A stretch of DNA of 64,000 bases from Sinomonas atrocyanea (lineage in GTDB: Bacteria; Actinomycetota; Actinomycetes; Actinomycetales; Micrococcaceae): the NCBI RefSeq assembly GCF_001577305.1, contig NZ_CP014518.1, positions 2,232,001 to 2,296,000 of the forward strand, given 5' to 3'. The position numbers and the translations under genes are program-made. The notes beneath the pieces were generated by a model that did no database searches, was not told where the DNA came from, and worked only from the letters and a program-made list of their open reading frames with translations. The stretch's first letter is position 1; every line of letters begins with the position of its first letter. Shown here one piece after another: positions 17,995 through 26,081 of the stretch.

Positions 17995-19401
17995 TCACAC
18001 TCCGTCGCGGCGGAGCCCGGCCAGGAGGAGGGCCTCGGCCACGATGCACTTCTCGAAATCGCCGAGGTGCAGCGACTCGTTGGCGCTGTGGGCCCGCGAA
18101 TCGGGGTCCTCGACGCCGGTGATGAGCACCTCGGCGGCCGGGAAGACCTCCTTGAGGTCGGCGATGAACGGAATCGAGCCGCCCATGCCGGTGTGCACGG
18201 CCGGGGTCTTCCACGCTTCGCCGAGCGCCCACATCACGGTGCGCGCAGCCTCCGAGTCCGTGTCCGCCTGGTAGGCACTCCCCTTCTCCTTGGGGGTGAA
18301 GGTGAGGTGGGCGCCGAACGGCACGTGGGCCTCGAGGTGTTCGCGCACGCACTCCATGGCGGCGTCCGGGTCCTGCCCCGGGGCGAGGCGGAGGCTGAAC
18401 TTGGCGCGTGCCCGGGCCTGGATGGTGTTGGAGGCGACGTCCACTGCGGGCACGTCGATGCCGATGATCGACAGCGCGGGGCGGCGCCACAGCCGGGCGG
18501 CGATGCTGCCGGTGCCCGCGAGGCGGACGCCGTCCAGCACCGAGGCGTCCCGGCGGTACTGCTCCTCCGGGTAGTCGAGGTCGGCGTCGTCGTGGGCCAC
18601 CAGCCCCGCGACGGCGACGTTGCCGGCGTCGTCGTGGAGCGTGGCGATGAGCCGGGCGAGGATCGTGGGGGCGTCGAGCACGGGGCCGCCGAACACGCCG
18701 GAGTGGACGGAGTGGCCGAGCACGGCCACCTCGAACGTCCCGTCGACGAGGCCGCGCAGGCTGGCCGTGAGCGCGGGCTGGCCGACCGCCCAGTTGCTCG
18801 AGTCGGCGACGACGATCACGTCGGCCGCGAGACGTTCGCGGTGCGCCTCGAGGAAGGCGCGGAAGGACGGGGAGCCGAATTCCTCCTCGCCTTCGATGAA
18901 GAGGGTGACGCCGAGGCCGAACCTGTCGGCGAAGACCTCGGTGACGGCGCGGAAGGCCGCGAGGTGGACGAGGATCCCGGCCTTGTCGTCGGCGCTCCCC
19001 CGGCCGTACAGCCGGCCGTCGCGTTCCGTGGCCGTGAACGGCTCGGTCTCCCACAGGGCGAGGTCCCCCGGCGGCTGGACGTCGTGGTGGGCGTAGAGCA
19101 GGACCGTGGGCTGGCCCGGCTTCGCGGGATGGCGTGCCACCACGGCAGGGCCGCCCTCGGTGCCGTCAGGGCGGGGAGCGCGCAGGATCTCGGCGTCCTC
19201 GATGCCCGCGGCGCGGACGAGCTCCAGGACGGCCTCCGCGCTGCGCTCGATCTCGGCGGGCGGGAAGGACGGCCAGGCGATGCCGGGGATCGCGACGAGG
19301 TGGGACAGCTCGGCGACCGTGTCGGCGAATCGCCCGGCGACGGCGGCCCGCAGCGCCGCGACGTCGGAGGCGGGCACGTGCTGGGGTAGATGTGAAGGCA
19401 T
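17995..19401 (-). CDS. M20-family dipeptidase
   Basis: A 468-residue zinc peptidase of the M20/ArgE/DapE/CPG2 superfamily. Metal ligands are in YAHHDVQPPGD, GRGSADDKAG and EGEEEFGSP, with the dimerisation domain in the middle (GHSVHSGVFGG) and the last zinc histidine in SANESLHLGDF. It probably hydrolyses dipeptides in the cytoplasm. The ATG at 19401 is preceded by TAATGT with a 6-base gap, a leaderless arrangement. It is divergent from the DUF3043 gene. Confidence 0.9.
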   Translation of the reverse strand: MPSHLPQHVPASDVAALRAAVAGRFADTVAELSHLVAIPGIAWPSFPPAEIERSAEAVLELVRAAGIEDAEILRAPRPDGTEGGPAVVARHPAKPGQPTVLLYAHHDVQPPGDLALWETEPFTATERDGRLYGRGSADDKAGILVHLAAFRAVTEVFADRFGLGVTLFIEGEEEFGSPSFRAFLEAHRERLAADVIVVADSSNWAVGQPALTASLRGLVDGTFEVAVLGHSVHSGVFGGPVLDAPTILARLIATLHDDAGNVAVAGLVAHDDADLDYPEEQYRRDASVLDGVRLAGTGSIAARLWRRPALSIIGIDVPAVDVASNTIQARARAKFSLRLAPGQDPDAAMECVREHLEAHVPFGAHLTFTPKEKGSAYQADTDSEAARTVMWALGEAWKTPAVHTGMGGSIPFIADLKEVFPAAEVLITGVEDPDSRAHSANESLHLGDFEKCIVAEALLLAGLRRDGV

Positions 19402-19407
19402 GGCTTG

Positions 19408-19413
19408 ACATTA
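19408..19413 (-). promoter_or_regulatory. Leaderless -10 box of the M20 dipeptidase gene
   Basis: The minus-strand TAATGT lies 6 bases before the ATG at 19401, and no ribosome-binding site is present. Confidence 0.45.
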
Positions 19414-19496
19414 CAAGGCAGGACCTGCCCCATCAATGCCCCCTGCACGCCCCGCCGGCCGCGGCGGCCGCGGCGGCCGCACGCGGCACCGGCCGG

Positions 19497-19502
19497 TATC
19501 CT
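19497..19502 (+). promoter_or_regulatory. Leaderless -10 box of the DUF3043 gene
   Basis: TATCCT lies 6 bases before the GTG at 19509. The divergent spacer (19414-19496) contains three tandem GGCCGCGGC-like units at about 19457-19480. Confidence 0.45.
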
Positions 19503-19508
19503 TGAAGG

Positions 19509-20093
19509 GTGTTTGGACGCAAGAACGAGCCGGCTGCCGACAGCCCCCCGCAGCCCGCCGAGCCCCAGGTCCCGATCGTGGGCAAGGGGACCCCGACCCC
19601 GAGGCGCAAAGACCAGGAGGCGGCGCGCCGGCGCCCCCTCGTCCCCACGGACCGCAAGGCGTCCCGGGCCGCCGAGCGGCAGGCCGCAGTGGAGGACCGC
19701 CAGCGCGTGCGCCGGGCCCTCGAGACCGGCGACGAGAGGAACATGCCGTTCCGCGACCGGGGACCGCAGAAGCGGTTCGCGCGCGACTTCGTCGATGCGC
19801 GCTTCAACCTCGGCGAGTACCTCATGTTCGCGGCCCTGGCCTTCGTGGTCATCTCGTTCATCGTCCCCCAGGCGGCCGCGGCCCAGGTGTTCATCCTGGG
19901 GGCCTTCTGGATCGTCTTCCTGCTGGTGTTCGCGGACACCTTCTGGCTCTCGCGCAGGCTCAAGCGCGCGCTCCAGAACAAGTTCGGCGAGGTCGAGCGC
20001 GGCACCGTCTGGTACGGCAGCATGCGGGCCCTGCAGTTCCGTCCTCTACGGCTGCCCAAGCCGCTCGTGAAGCGCGGCCAGAACCCGGGCTGA
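19509..20093 (+). CDS. DUF3043 membrane protein
   Basis: A 194-residue actinobacterial DUF3043 protein. A highly charged cytoplasmic N-terminus (about 95 residues, many Arg, Lys and Glu, including PLVPTDRKASR) precedes two membrane helices (about 103-123 and 126-146) and a basic C-terminal tail. The function is unknown. The GTG at 19509 is supported by the leaderless promoter. Confidence 0.85.
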   Translation: MFGRKNEPAADSPPQPAEPQVPIVGKGTPTPRRKDQEAARRRPLVPTDRKASRAAERQAAVEDRQRVRRALETGDERNMPFRDRGPQKRFARDFVDARFNLGEYLMFAALAFVVISFIVPQAAAAQVFILGAFWIVFLLVFADTFWLSRRLKRALQNKFGEVERGTVWYGSMRALQFRPLRLPKPLVKRGQNPG

Positions 20094-20134
20094 CGGCCCG
20101 CGGCAGCCGGGGCGCTCCCCTGGCTGCCCCTCAC

Positions 20135-20180
20135 GACGACGGCGGCGCGGCACCCACCCGGGTGCCGCGCCGCCGTCGTC
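20135..20180. terminator. Bidirectional terminator between DUF3043 and pyrD
   Basis: A perfect 21-bp stem (20135-20155 with 20160-20180) with a 4-base loop lies between two convergent genes. Confidence 0.8.
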
Positions 20181-20221
20181 CGTCCCCCCTCCCCGACGGC
20201 AGGGCCGACGGCCGGGCCGGG

Positions 20222-21310
20222 TCAGGGCCGCGGGGCCGGCGCCACGGCGGGCGTGCGGGCGAGGCCGCGGTTGACGGCGGCCGCCCAGAAGGGGCCCTCG
20301 TAGAGGAACGCGGTGTAGCCCTGGACGAGCGTGGCGCCCGCCTCGAGGCGTGCGCGGACGTCGTCGGCCGTCTCCACGCCCCCCACGGCGACGAGGGCGA
20401 GCCGGTCCCCCACCACGGCCTTGAGCCGGCGCAGCACCTCGAGTGAGCGGTGCTTGAGCGGTGCTCCCGAGAGGCCGCCCGCGCCGGCGGCCTCGACCGC
20501 CTCAGCGGGGCTGACGAGGTCGTCCCGGGAGATCGTGGTGTTGGTGGCGATGATGCCGTCGAGCCCCATGTCGAGGGCGAGCCGCGCGACGTCGTCGACG
20601 TCCGCGTCCGAGAGGTCGGGGGCGATCTTCACCAGCAGCGGCACGCGGCGCCCGGCGGCAGCCTCGGACTCCTCGCGCACCGCGGCCAGGAGCGGCCGGA
20701 GGGTCTCGACACTCTGCAGGAGGCGCAGCCCCGGCGTGTTCGGCGAGCTGACGTTCACCACCAGGTAGTCGGCCACGGGCGCCAGTTCGCGCGCGCTCAC
20801 CCGGTAGTCGTCGACGGCGTCCTCGAGCTCCACGGCCTTGGTCTTGCCGATGTTGACGCCGATGACCGGCCGGCCTGCGCCGTAGCGTGCCTCGAGCGCG
20901 GCCCGGGCGGAGGCGATGCGAGGGGCGACGGCGCCGGCGCCGTCGTTGTTGAAGCCCATCCTGTTCACGACCGCCCGGTCCTCGATGAGCCGGAAGAGGC
21001 GCGGCCGCGGGTTCCCGGGCTGCGCCTGCCCGGTGATGGTGCCGACCTCGATGTGCCCGAAGCCGAGCTCGGCCAGCGCCTCGATCCCCCGGCCCTCCTT
21101 GTCGAAGCCGGCGGCCAGCCCGAAGGGCGACGGGAACGTGAGGCCGAGGGCCTCGGTCCGCAGCGACGGAGCGGGCGCCGTGTACCGGCCGAGGGCCCGG
21201 CCCAGACCGCAGGCGTGCACGGCCCGGATCGCGCCGAACCCGATCCGGTGGGCCCGCTCGGCGTCCATCCAGGAGAAGGCAGCACGGAAGAACAGGGGGT
21301 AGAAGCGCAT
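20222..21310 (-). CDS. pyrD: Dihydroorotate dehydrogenase (quinone), class 2
   Basis: Oxidises dihydroorotate to orotate in pyrimidine synthesis, passing electrons to the quinone pool. The 362-residue protein has the class 2 amphipathic membrane-association helix at the N-terminus (MRFYPLFFRAAFSWMDAERAH), FMN-site motifs (GLAAGFDKEG, NRMGFNNDG), the catalytic serine loop NVSSPNTPGLR and IATNTT. The ATG at 21310 is the family start; the frame stays open to 21466. It is divergent from the hydrolase gene. Confidence 0.93.
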   Translation of the reverse strand: MRFYPLFFRAAFSWMDAERAHRIGFGAIRAVHACGLGRALGRYTAPAPSLRTEALGLTFPSPFGLAAGFDKEGRGIEALAELGFGHIEVGTITGQAQPGNPRPRLFRLIEDRAVVNRMGFNNDGAGAVAPRIASARAALEARYGAGRPVIGVNIGKTKAVELEDAVDDYRVSARELAPVADYLVVNVSSPNTPGLRLLQSVETLRPLLAAVREESEAAAGRRVPLLVKIAPDLSDADVDDVARLALDMGLDGIIATNTTISRDDLVSPAEAVEAAGAGGLSGAPLKHRSLEVLRRLKAVVGDRLALVAVGGVETADDVRARLEAGATLVQGYTAFLYEGPFWAAAVNRGLARTPAVAPAPRP

Positions 21311-21374
21311 GGGTCTAGTCTCCCATGCCCGCCGCTCTCTACTCTCGTTCTTGACGCCGAGACCAGGAGGCCCC

Positions 21375-22358
21375 ATGCCGCTCCACTGGACCCAGGACTT
21401 CCTGGGCCACGGCGTCGAATCGGCTCCGCTCGGGCGCGGGCGGCACGGCGAGCTCGGCACGCTCATCCGGTTCGATCCGGCGGAGGAGCACTCAGGTGAC
21501 GGCGGGCCCGCGGCCCCGCGGCGGGCGGAGGGAGCGCTGCTGTACGTCCACGGCTGGAGCGACTACTTCTTCAACCTCGAGCTCGCCCACTTCGCCGACA
21601 CCCACGGCTACCGGTTCTACGCCCTCGACCTCCCCGAACACGGACGCAGCCTCGCCGCCGGCGAACTGCCCGGGTTCGTCGGCTCGGCAGAGCACTACCT
21701 CGAGAGCGTCGCAGCGGCCGTCGCCGCCGCCCACACCGACTCGGGGGCCCGTCCGGTGCTCATGGGACATTCGACCGGGGGCCTCGCGGCCGCGCTCTAC
21801 GCCCAGCGGTCGGCGGGCGAGCTCGCCGGGCTCGTCCTCAGCAGCCCGTGGCTCGTGGCCCACGGCGGCACGGCTGCCGGGCGCGTGCTCGAGGCCGCCC
21901 TGCGCCCGGCGTCGGTGCGCTGGCCGCGCCAGCAGATACCTCTGCCCTCCCGGGGCTACTTCTGGCGGGCCGTCGCCAAGGAGGCCGGGGGCGAGTGGGA
22001 CCTGCGCGAGGACCTGCGCCCGCGCAACGCGTTCCCCGTGCGGCTGGGCTGGCTCCACGGGGTCCTCCAGGGGCAGCGGCTCCTGAGGTCCGGGCCCAGG
22101 ATCGGGCTGCCGTCCCTGCTGCTCGCGTCCACGACCTCGGACATGGGGCCCGTGTGGCGCGAGCGGATGCGCGAGCGCGACGCGGTGCTGCCGATCGCCC
22201 CGATGCGCCGCGCTGCGGCGGAGCTGTGCGTGGACCTGGAGGAGGCCCTCGTGGAGGGAGGGCTGCACGATGTGCTGCTCTCCCCGGCCCCCGTCCGGAA
22301 CGAGGCCTACGGCCGGCTGGGGCGCTGGCTCGAGGAGCTCAGCCGGCGGGAGTGCTAG
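21375..22358 (+). CDS. Alpha/beta hydrolase (monoacylglycerol-lipase-like)
   Basis: A 327-residue serine hydrolase with the oxyanion segment LLYVHGWSDYFF, the LPEHGRS turn and the nucleophile elbow GHSTGG near residue 140. The acid and histidine of the triad lie toward the C-terminus (GGLHDVLLS). It resembles lysophospholipase/monoacylglycerol lipases; the substrate is not known. The ATG at 21375 follows AGGAGG. Its stop codon shares a CTAG with the stop of the convergent uppS. Confidence 0.8.
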   Translation: MPLHWTQDFLGHGVESAPLGRGRHGELGTLIRFDPAEEHSGDGGPAAPRRAEGALLYVHGWSDYFFNLELAHFADTHGYRFYALDLPEHGRSLAAGELPGFVGSAEHYLESVAAAVAAAHTDSGARPVLMGHSTGGLAAALYAQRSAGELAGLVLSSPWLVAHGGTAAGRVLEAALRPASVRWPRQQIPLPSRGYFWRAVAKEAGGEWDLREDLRPRNAFPVRLGWLHGVLQGQRLLRSGPRIGLPSLLLASTTSDMGPVWRERMRERDAVLPIAPMRRAAAELCVDLEEALVEGGLHDVLLSPAPVRNEAYGRLGRWLEELSRREC

Positions 22359-23185
22359 CCCGCGGGGGCGCGGTCGACCGCGCCCCCGTACCGGCGGTCC
22401 CGGCGCGCGTAGATCTCCACGGCCTCCCAGAGGGTGCGGCGGTCGACGTCCGGCCACAGCGTGTCGAGGAACACCATCTCCGCGTACGCCGACTGCCACA
22501 GCAGGAAGTTGCTCAGGCGCTGCTCGCCCGAGCTGCGCAGGAAGAGGTCCACGTCCGGCAGGTCCGGCTCGTCGAGGTAGCGCTGGATGGTCCTCTCCCC
22601 CACGCTGCTCGCGCGCAGCCGGCCGGCCTCGACGTCGCGGGCGATGGCGGCGACGGCGTCGGCGATCTCCGCACGGCCCCCGTAGTTGACGCACATCGTG
22701 AGGTGGCACACCGTGTTCTGGCGCGTGTAGGCCTCAGCCTCCTCGAGCTCCTTGATCACCGAGCCCCAGAGGCGCGGCCGGCGCCCGGCCCAGCGGATGC
22801 GCACGCCCCACGAGTCCAGGGTGTCGCGCTGGCGCCGCAGGACGTCCTTGTTGAAGCCCATGAGGAACCGGACCTCCTCGGGCGAGCGCTTCCAGTTCTC
22901 CGTGGAGAACGCGTACACCGAGACGTACTCGATGCCGAGCTCGATCGCGCCGGCCATGACGTCCAGGAGTGCGGGCTCCCCGGCCTTGTGGCCCTCGATG
23001 CGCGGCAGGCCCCGCTGGTTGGCCCAGCGGCCGTTGCCGTCCATGACGATGGCGACGTGCCGCGGCACGAACTCGCGCGGGATGTCGGGCGGGGTGGCCC
23101 CCGAGGGATGCGGGAAGGGCGGGGTCGGAGCGGGGCGGCCAGTGCGGGCGCGGCGCGGGGAGAGGGGGGTCACGAGGGCGGTCAC
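22355..23185 (-). CDS. uppS: Isoprenyl (undecaprenyl) diphosphate synthase
   Basis: A 276-residue cis-prenyltransferase that makes the long-chain polyprenyl carrier for cell-wall synthesis from isopentenyl diphosphate. Motifs are HVAIVMDGNGRWA (catalytic Asp), YVSVYAFSTENWKRS, and the C-terminal dimer region DLFLRSSGEQRLSNFLLWQ. The start is uncertain: GTG at 23185 is used, GTG at 23173 is also possible, and neither has a clear ribosome-binding site. It lies 57 bases after recO in the same direction. Confidence 0.88.
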   Translation of the reverse strand: MTALVTPLSPRRARTGRPAPTPPFPHPSGATPPDIPREFVPRHVAIVMDGNGRWANQRGLPRIEGHKAGEPALLDVMAGAIELGIEYVSVYAFSTENWKRSPEEVRFLMGFNKDVLRRQRDTLDSWGVRIRWAGRRPRLWGSVIKELEEAEAYTRQNTVCHLTMCVNYGGRAEIADAVAAIARDVEAGRLRASSVGERTIQRYLDEPDLPDVDLFLRSSGEQRLSNFLLWQSAYAEMVFLDTLWPDVDRRTLWEAVEIYARRDRRYGGAVDRAPAG

Positions 23186-23241
23186 CGTCCGGGTCGGGTT
23201 GGGGGTCTTCTCGGCCGCGGACGACGCCGCGCGGCCGGCTG

Positions 23242-24006
23242 TCAGGGGTCGGCGGGCTCCCGCTCGACGAGCTTGAGGGATCCCACCGCGCGTTCGAGGT
23301 GCCACTGCGCATAGGCGGCGACGAGGCCGGCGGCCTCGCGCCGGTGGAGGGCCTCCGACGCATCGGCTGACTCCCAGTCACCGGCCAGCAGCGCGGCGAG
23401 CAGCCGGACGGTCTCCTTGGCCGGGGCCGGAGACCCGGGCGGCCGGCACGCCGCGCAGACGATGCCGCCGAGGGCCGCGCTGAAGGCCCCGTGCGGTCCC
23501 GGCTCGCCGCAGCGGGCGCAGTCGGTGAAGCTCGGCGCCCATCCGGCGGTCGCGAGGGCCCGCAGGAGGTAGGAGTCGAGGATGAGCCCCGGCGGGTGCG
23601 CTCCCCTGCTCAGCGCGGCGAGGGCGCCGACGAGGAGCAGGTACTGCGCAGTGGCCGCGTCGGCCTCCGAGGCCGTCAGGCGCTCGGCCGTCTCGGCCAT
23701 CGCGGCCGCCACCGTGTAGCGGGAGTAGTCGGCGGCGATGGGGGCGCCGTAGCTGGCCCGGGCGGCGGCCTGGCTCACGATCTCGAGCGAGCGGCCGTGC
23801 ACGAGCTGGAGCTCGGCGACCATGAACGGCTCGAGGCTCGCTCCGAAGCGGCTGCGGGTGCGGCGCACGCCGCGCGCCACGGCGCGGACCTGTCCGTGGG
23901 AGCGCGTCAGCAGGACCACGATCCGGTCCGCCTCGCCGAGCTTGTGGGTGCGCAGCACCACGCCGTCGTCCCGGTAGCTCCGGGATGCGAACGTCGTCTC
24001 AGCCAT
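23242..24006 (-). CDS. recO: DNA repair protein RecO
   Basis: A 254-residue RecO: an N-terminal OB fold (VLRTHKLGEADRIVVLLTR, then ARGVRRTRSRFGASLEP), then a helical domain with a four-cysteine zinc site (CARC and CAAC near residues 175-200). It helps load RecA on SSB-coated DNA in RecF-pathway repair. The ATG at 24006 is used; a second ATG three codons upstream (24015) is equally possible. A GAGAAT hexamer 7 bases before 24006 suggests a leaderless start. Confidence 0.9.
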   Translation of the reverse strand: MAETTFASRSYRDDGVVLRTHKLGEADRIVVLLTRSHGQVRAVARGVRRTRSRFGASLEPFMVAELQLVHGRSLEIVSQAAARASYGAPIAADYSRYTVAAAMAETAERLTASEADAATAQYLLLVGALAALSRGAHPPGLILDSYLLRALATAGWAPSFTDCARCGEPGPHGAFSAALGGIVCAACRPPGSPAPAKETVRLLAALLAGDWESADASEALHRREAAGLVAAYAQWHLERAVGSLKLVEREPADP

Positions 24007-24096
24007 GGGCCCCATTCTCCCACCGCGAGTGCCGCGCGGGCGGCACGACGGCGCCGGACCGGCCCGGCGCCGTCGTGCGCGCTGCCTGCGGGTGCC

Positions 24097-25842
24097 TCAG
24101 GCGGCAGCCTCGGCGTCGCGCAGCGCGCGGTTCACGGCCGAGATGACGGCCTTGAGCGAGGACATCGAGGTGTTCGGGTCGATGCCCACGCCCCACAGGA
24201 CCCGCTCCCCCACCGCGCACTCGACGTAGGCGGCGGCGCGGGCGTTGCCGCCCTCGCTCAGCGCGTGCTCGCTGTAGTCCAGGACCCGGACGTCGATGCC
24301 CTCTTGGGCGAAGATGTCCAGCAGCGCGGCGATGGGGCCGTTGCCGGTGCCGGTGCGCTCCACGCGCTGGCCGTCGATCCGGAGCGTGGCGTTGAGCGTC
24401 ATCGTGCCGTCCTCGTCGGACTCGGCGGTGACGTGGCTGAGCGCGTACTTGCCCCACGCCCTGCCGTCCTCGGTGGAGGGCAGGTACTCGTCGCTGAAGA
24501 TGGCCCACAGCTGGGCGGCGCTGACCTCGCCGCCGGCCGTGTCGGTGTGCCGCTGGATCACACCGGAGAACTCGATCTGCGCCCGGCGCGGAAGGTCCAG
24601 GCTGTGCTCGTTCTTGAGCAGGTACGCCACGCCGCCCTTGCCGGACTGGGAGTTGACCCGGATGACCGCCTCGTAGCTGCGGCCGAGGTCCTTGGGGTCG
24701 ATGGGCAGGTACGGAACCTGCCAGGTGAACTGGTCCACCGGGGTGCCGGCGGCGGCGGCGTCGCGCTCGAGCGCCTCGAAGCCCTTCTTGATGGCGTCCT
24801 GGTGGGACCCCGAGAACGCCGTGAACACGAGATCGCCGCCGTAGGGGACCCGCTCGCCCACCGGCAGCTGGTTGCAGTACTCGACCGTGCGGCGGATCTC
24901 GTCGATGTTGGAGAAGTCGATCATCGGATCGACGCCCTGGACGAACATATTCAGGCCGAGCGTGACGAGGTCGACGTTGCCGGTGCGCTCGCCGTTGCCG
25001 AAGAGGCAGCCCTCGATGCGGTCGGCGCCGGCCATGTAGCCCAGCTCGGCGGCTGCGACCCCGGTCCCCCGGTCGTTGTGCGGGTGCAGGGAGAGGATGA
25101 TGCCCTCGCGCGGATGCAGGTTGCGGCTCATCCACTCGATCGAGTCGGCGTAGACGTTCGGGGTGGCCATCTCGACCGTGGCCGGCAGGTTCACGATCAC
25201 CTGGTTGTCCGCGCTGGCCTCGAAGACCTCGGCGACGGCGTTGCAGACGCGGGCCGCGTACTCGAGCTCCGTGCCCGTGAACGACTCCGGGGAGTACTCG
25301 TACGTGATGTGCGTGTCCGGGATCATCTCCTGGTACTTCTTGCACAGCAGTGCCCCCTGCACCGCGATGTCGAGGATGCCGTCCTCGTCCTGGTTGAACA
25401 CCACCCGCCGCTGCAGCACCGAGGTCGAGTTGTAGAGGTGCACGATCGCCTGCTTGGAACCGGCGAGGGCCTCGTAGGTCCTCTCGATGAGGTGCTCGCG
25501 CGCCTGGGTCAGGACCTGGATGGTGACGTCGTCCGGGATGTGGTTGCCGTCGATGAGCTGGCGGACGAAGTCGAAGTCCGTCTGCGACGCCGAGGGGAAG
25601 CCGACCTCGATCTCCTTGTAGCCCATGTCGACGAGGAGCTTGAACATCTTCAGCTTGCGGGCGGGGCTCATGGGGTCGATGAGTGCCTGGTTGCCGTCCC
25701 GCAGGTCGACCGCGCACCAGCGCGGCGCCTTCTCGATCCGCCGGTCCGGCCACGTCCGGTCGGGCAGCTCCACGGTGATCTGCTCGTGGAAGGGCAGGTA
25801 GCGGTGGACGGGCATGCCCGAGGGCTTCTGAGCGTTGCGCAT
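24097..25842 (-). CDS. leuA: 2-isopropylmalate synthase
   Basis: Condenses acetyl-CoA with 2-oxoisovalerate, the first committed step of leucine synthesis. The 581-residue protein has the catalytic barrel with CAVDLRDGNQALIDPM near residue 43, the metal-binding HPHNDRGTG segment near 262 and GNGERTGNVDL. The C-terminal regulatory domain for leucine feedback is at about 440-575. The ATG at 25842 lacks a good nearby ribosome-binding site. A 5-codon mini-ORF (MKGLQ) ends 4 bases before it. Upstream lies a leucine-rich leader peptide, which indicates attenuation by leucyl-tRNA supply. Confidence 0.95.
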   Translation of the reverse strand: MRNAQKPSGMPVHRYLPFHEQITVELPDRTWPDRRIEKAPRWCAVDLRDGNQALIDPMSPARKLKMFKLLVDMGYKEIEVGFPSASQTDFDFVRQLIDGNHIPDDVTIQVLTQAREHLIERTYEALAGSKQAIVHLYNSTSVLQRRVVFNQDEDGILDIAVQGALLCKKYQEMIPDTHITYEYSPESFTGTELEYAARVCNAVAEVFEASADNQVIVNLPATVEMATPNVYADSIEWMSRNLHPREGIILSLHPHNDRGTGVAAAELGYMAGADRIEGCLFGNGERTGNVDLVTLGLNMFVQGVDPMIDFSNIDEIRRTVEYCNQLPVGERVPYGGDLVFTAFSGSHQDAIKKGFEALERDAAAAGTPVDQFTWQVPYLPIDPKDLGRSYEAVIRVNSQSGKGGVAYLLKNEHSLDLPRRAQIEFSGVIQRHTDTAGGEVSAAQLWAIFSDEYLPSTEDGRAWGKYALSHVTAESDEDGTMTLNATLRIDGQRVERTGTGNGPIAALLDIFAQEGIDVRVLDYSEHALSEGGNARAAAYVECAVGERVLWGVGIDPNTSMSSLKAVISAVNRALRDAEAAA

Positions 25843-25947
25843 GATTTTACTGTAGGCCTTTCATAGCTGCTGTGATCCGCGGCGGCCGTGCACGAGGGAA
25901 CTCCGCGGCGGGGATCGGCCTGCGGCGGATCACCAGAGGATCAGCGG

Positions 25948-25995
25948 CTAGAAGGCCCCGCCACGGCAGCTAAGAAGAAGCAGCGCGGTTGGCAC
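25948..25995 (-). CDS. leuL: leuA leader peptide (four consecutive Leu codons)
   Basis: A 15-codon ORF reading MPTALLLLSCRGGAF (GTG start at 25995, TAG at 25948-25950). Its four consecutive leucine codons (CTG CTT CTT CTT) are the hallmark of a leucine-responsive leader peptide. It begins about 150 bases before leuA, and a -10 box TATCGT ends 6 bases before its GTG, so the leader peptide is itself leaderless. Actinobacterial leuA genes are known to carry such LEU elements. Stalling at the Leu codons when leucyl-tRNA is scarce should change folding of the 25850-25947 leader and release leuA expression. Confidence 0.8.
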   Translation of the reverse strand: MPTALLLLSCRGGAF

Positions 25996-26001
25996 AGGCC
26001 C

Positions 26002-26007
26002 ACGATA
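26002..26007 (-). promoter_or_regulatory. -10 box of the leuL-leuA transcript
   Basis: The minus-strand hexamer TATCGT is 6 bases before the GTG of the leader peptide, so transcription should begin at or next to that codon. Confidence 0.55.
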
Positions 26008-26081
26008 GCATCCGCTCATGGCGCGCCCGCCCGGGTGACGCCGCGGCGCCTAAGATGAAGCGTCCGCAGACAGGAGGCACC

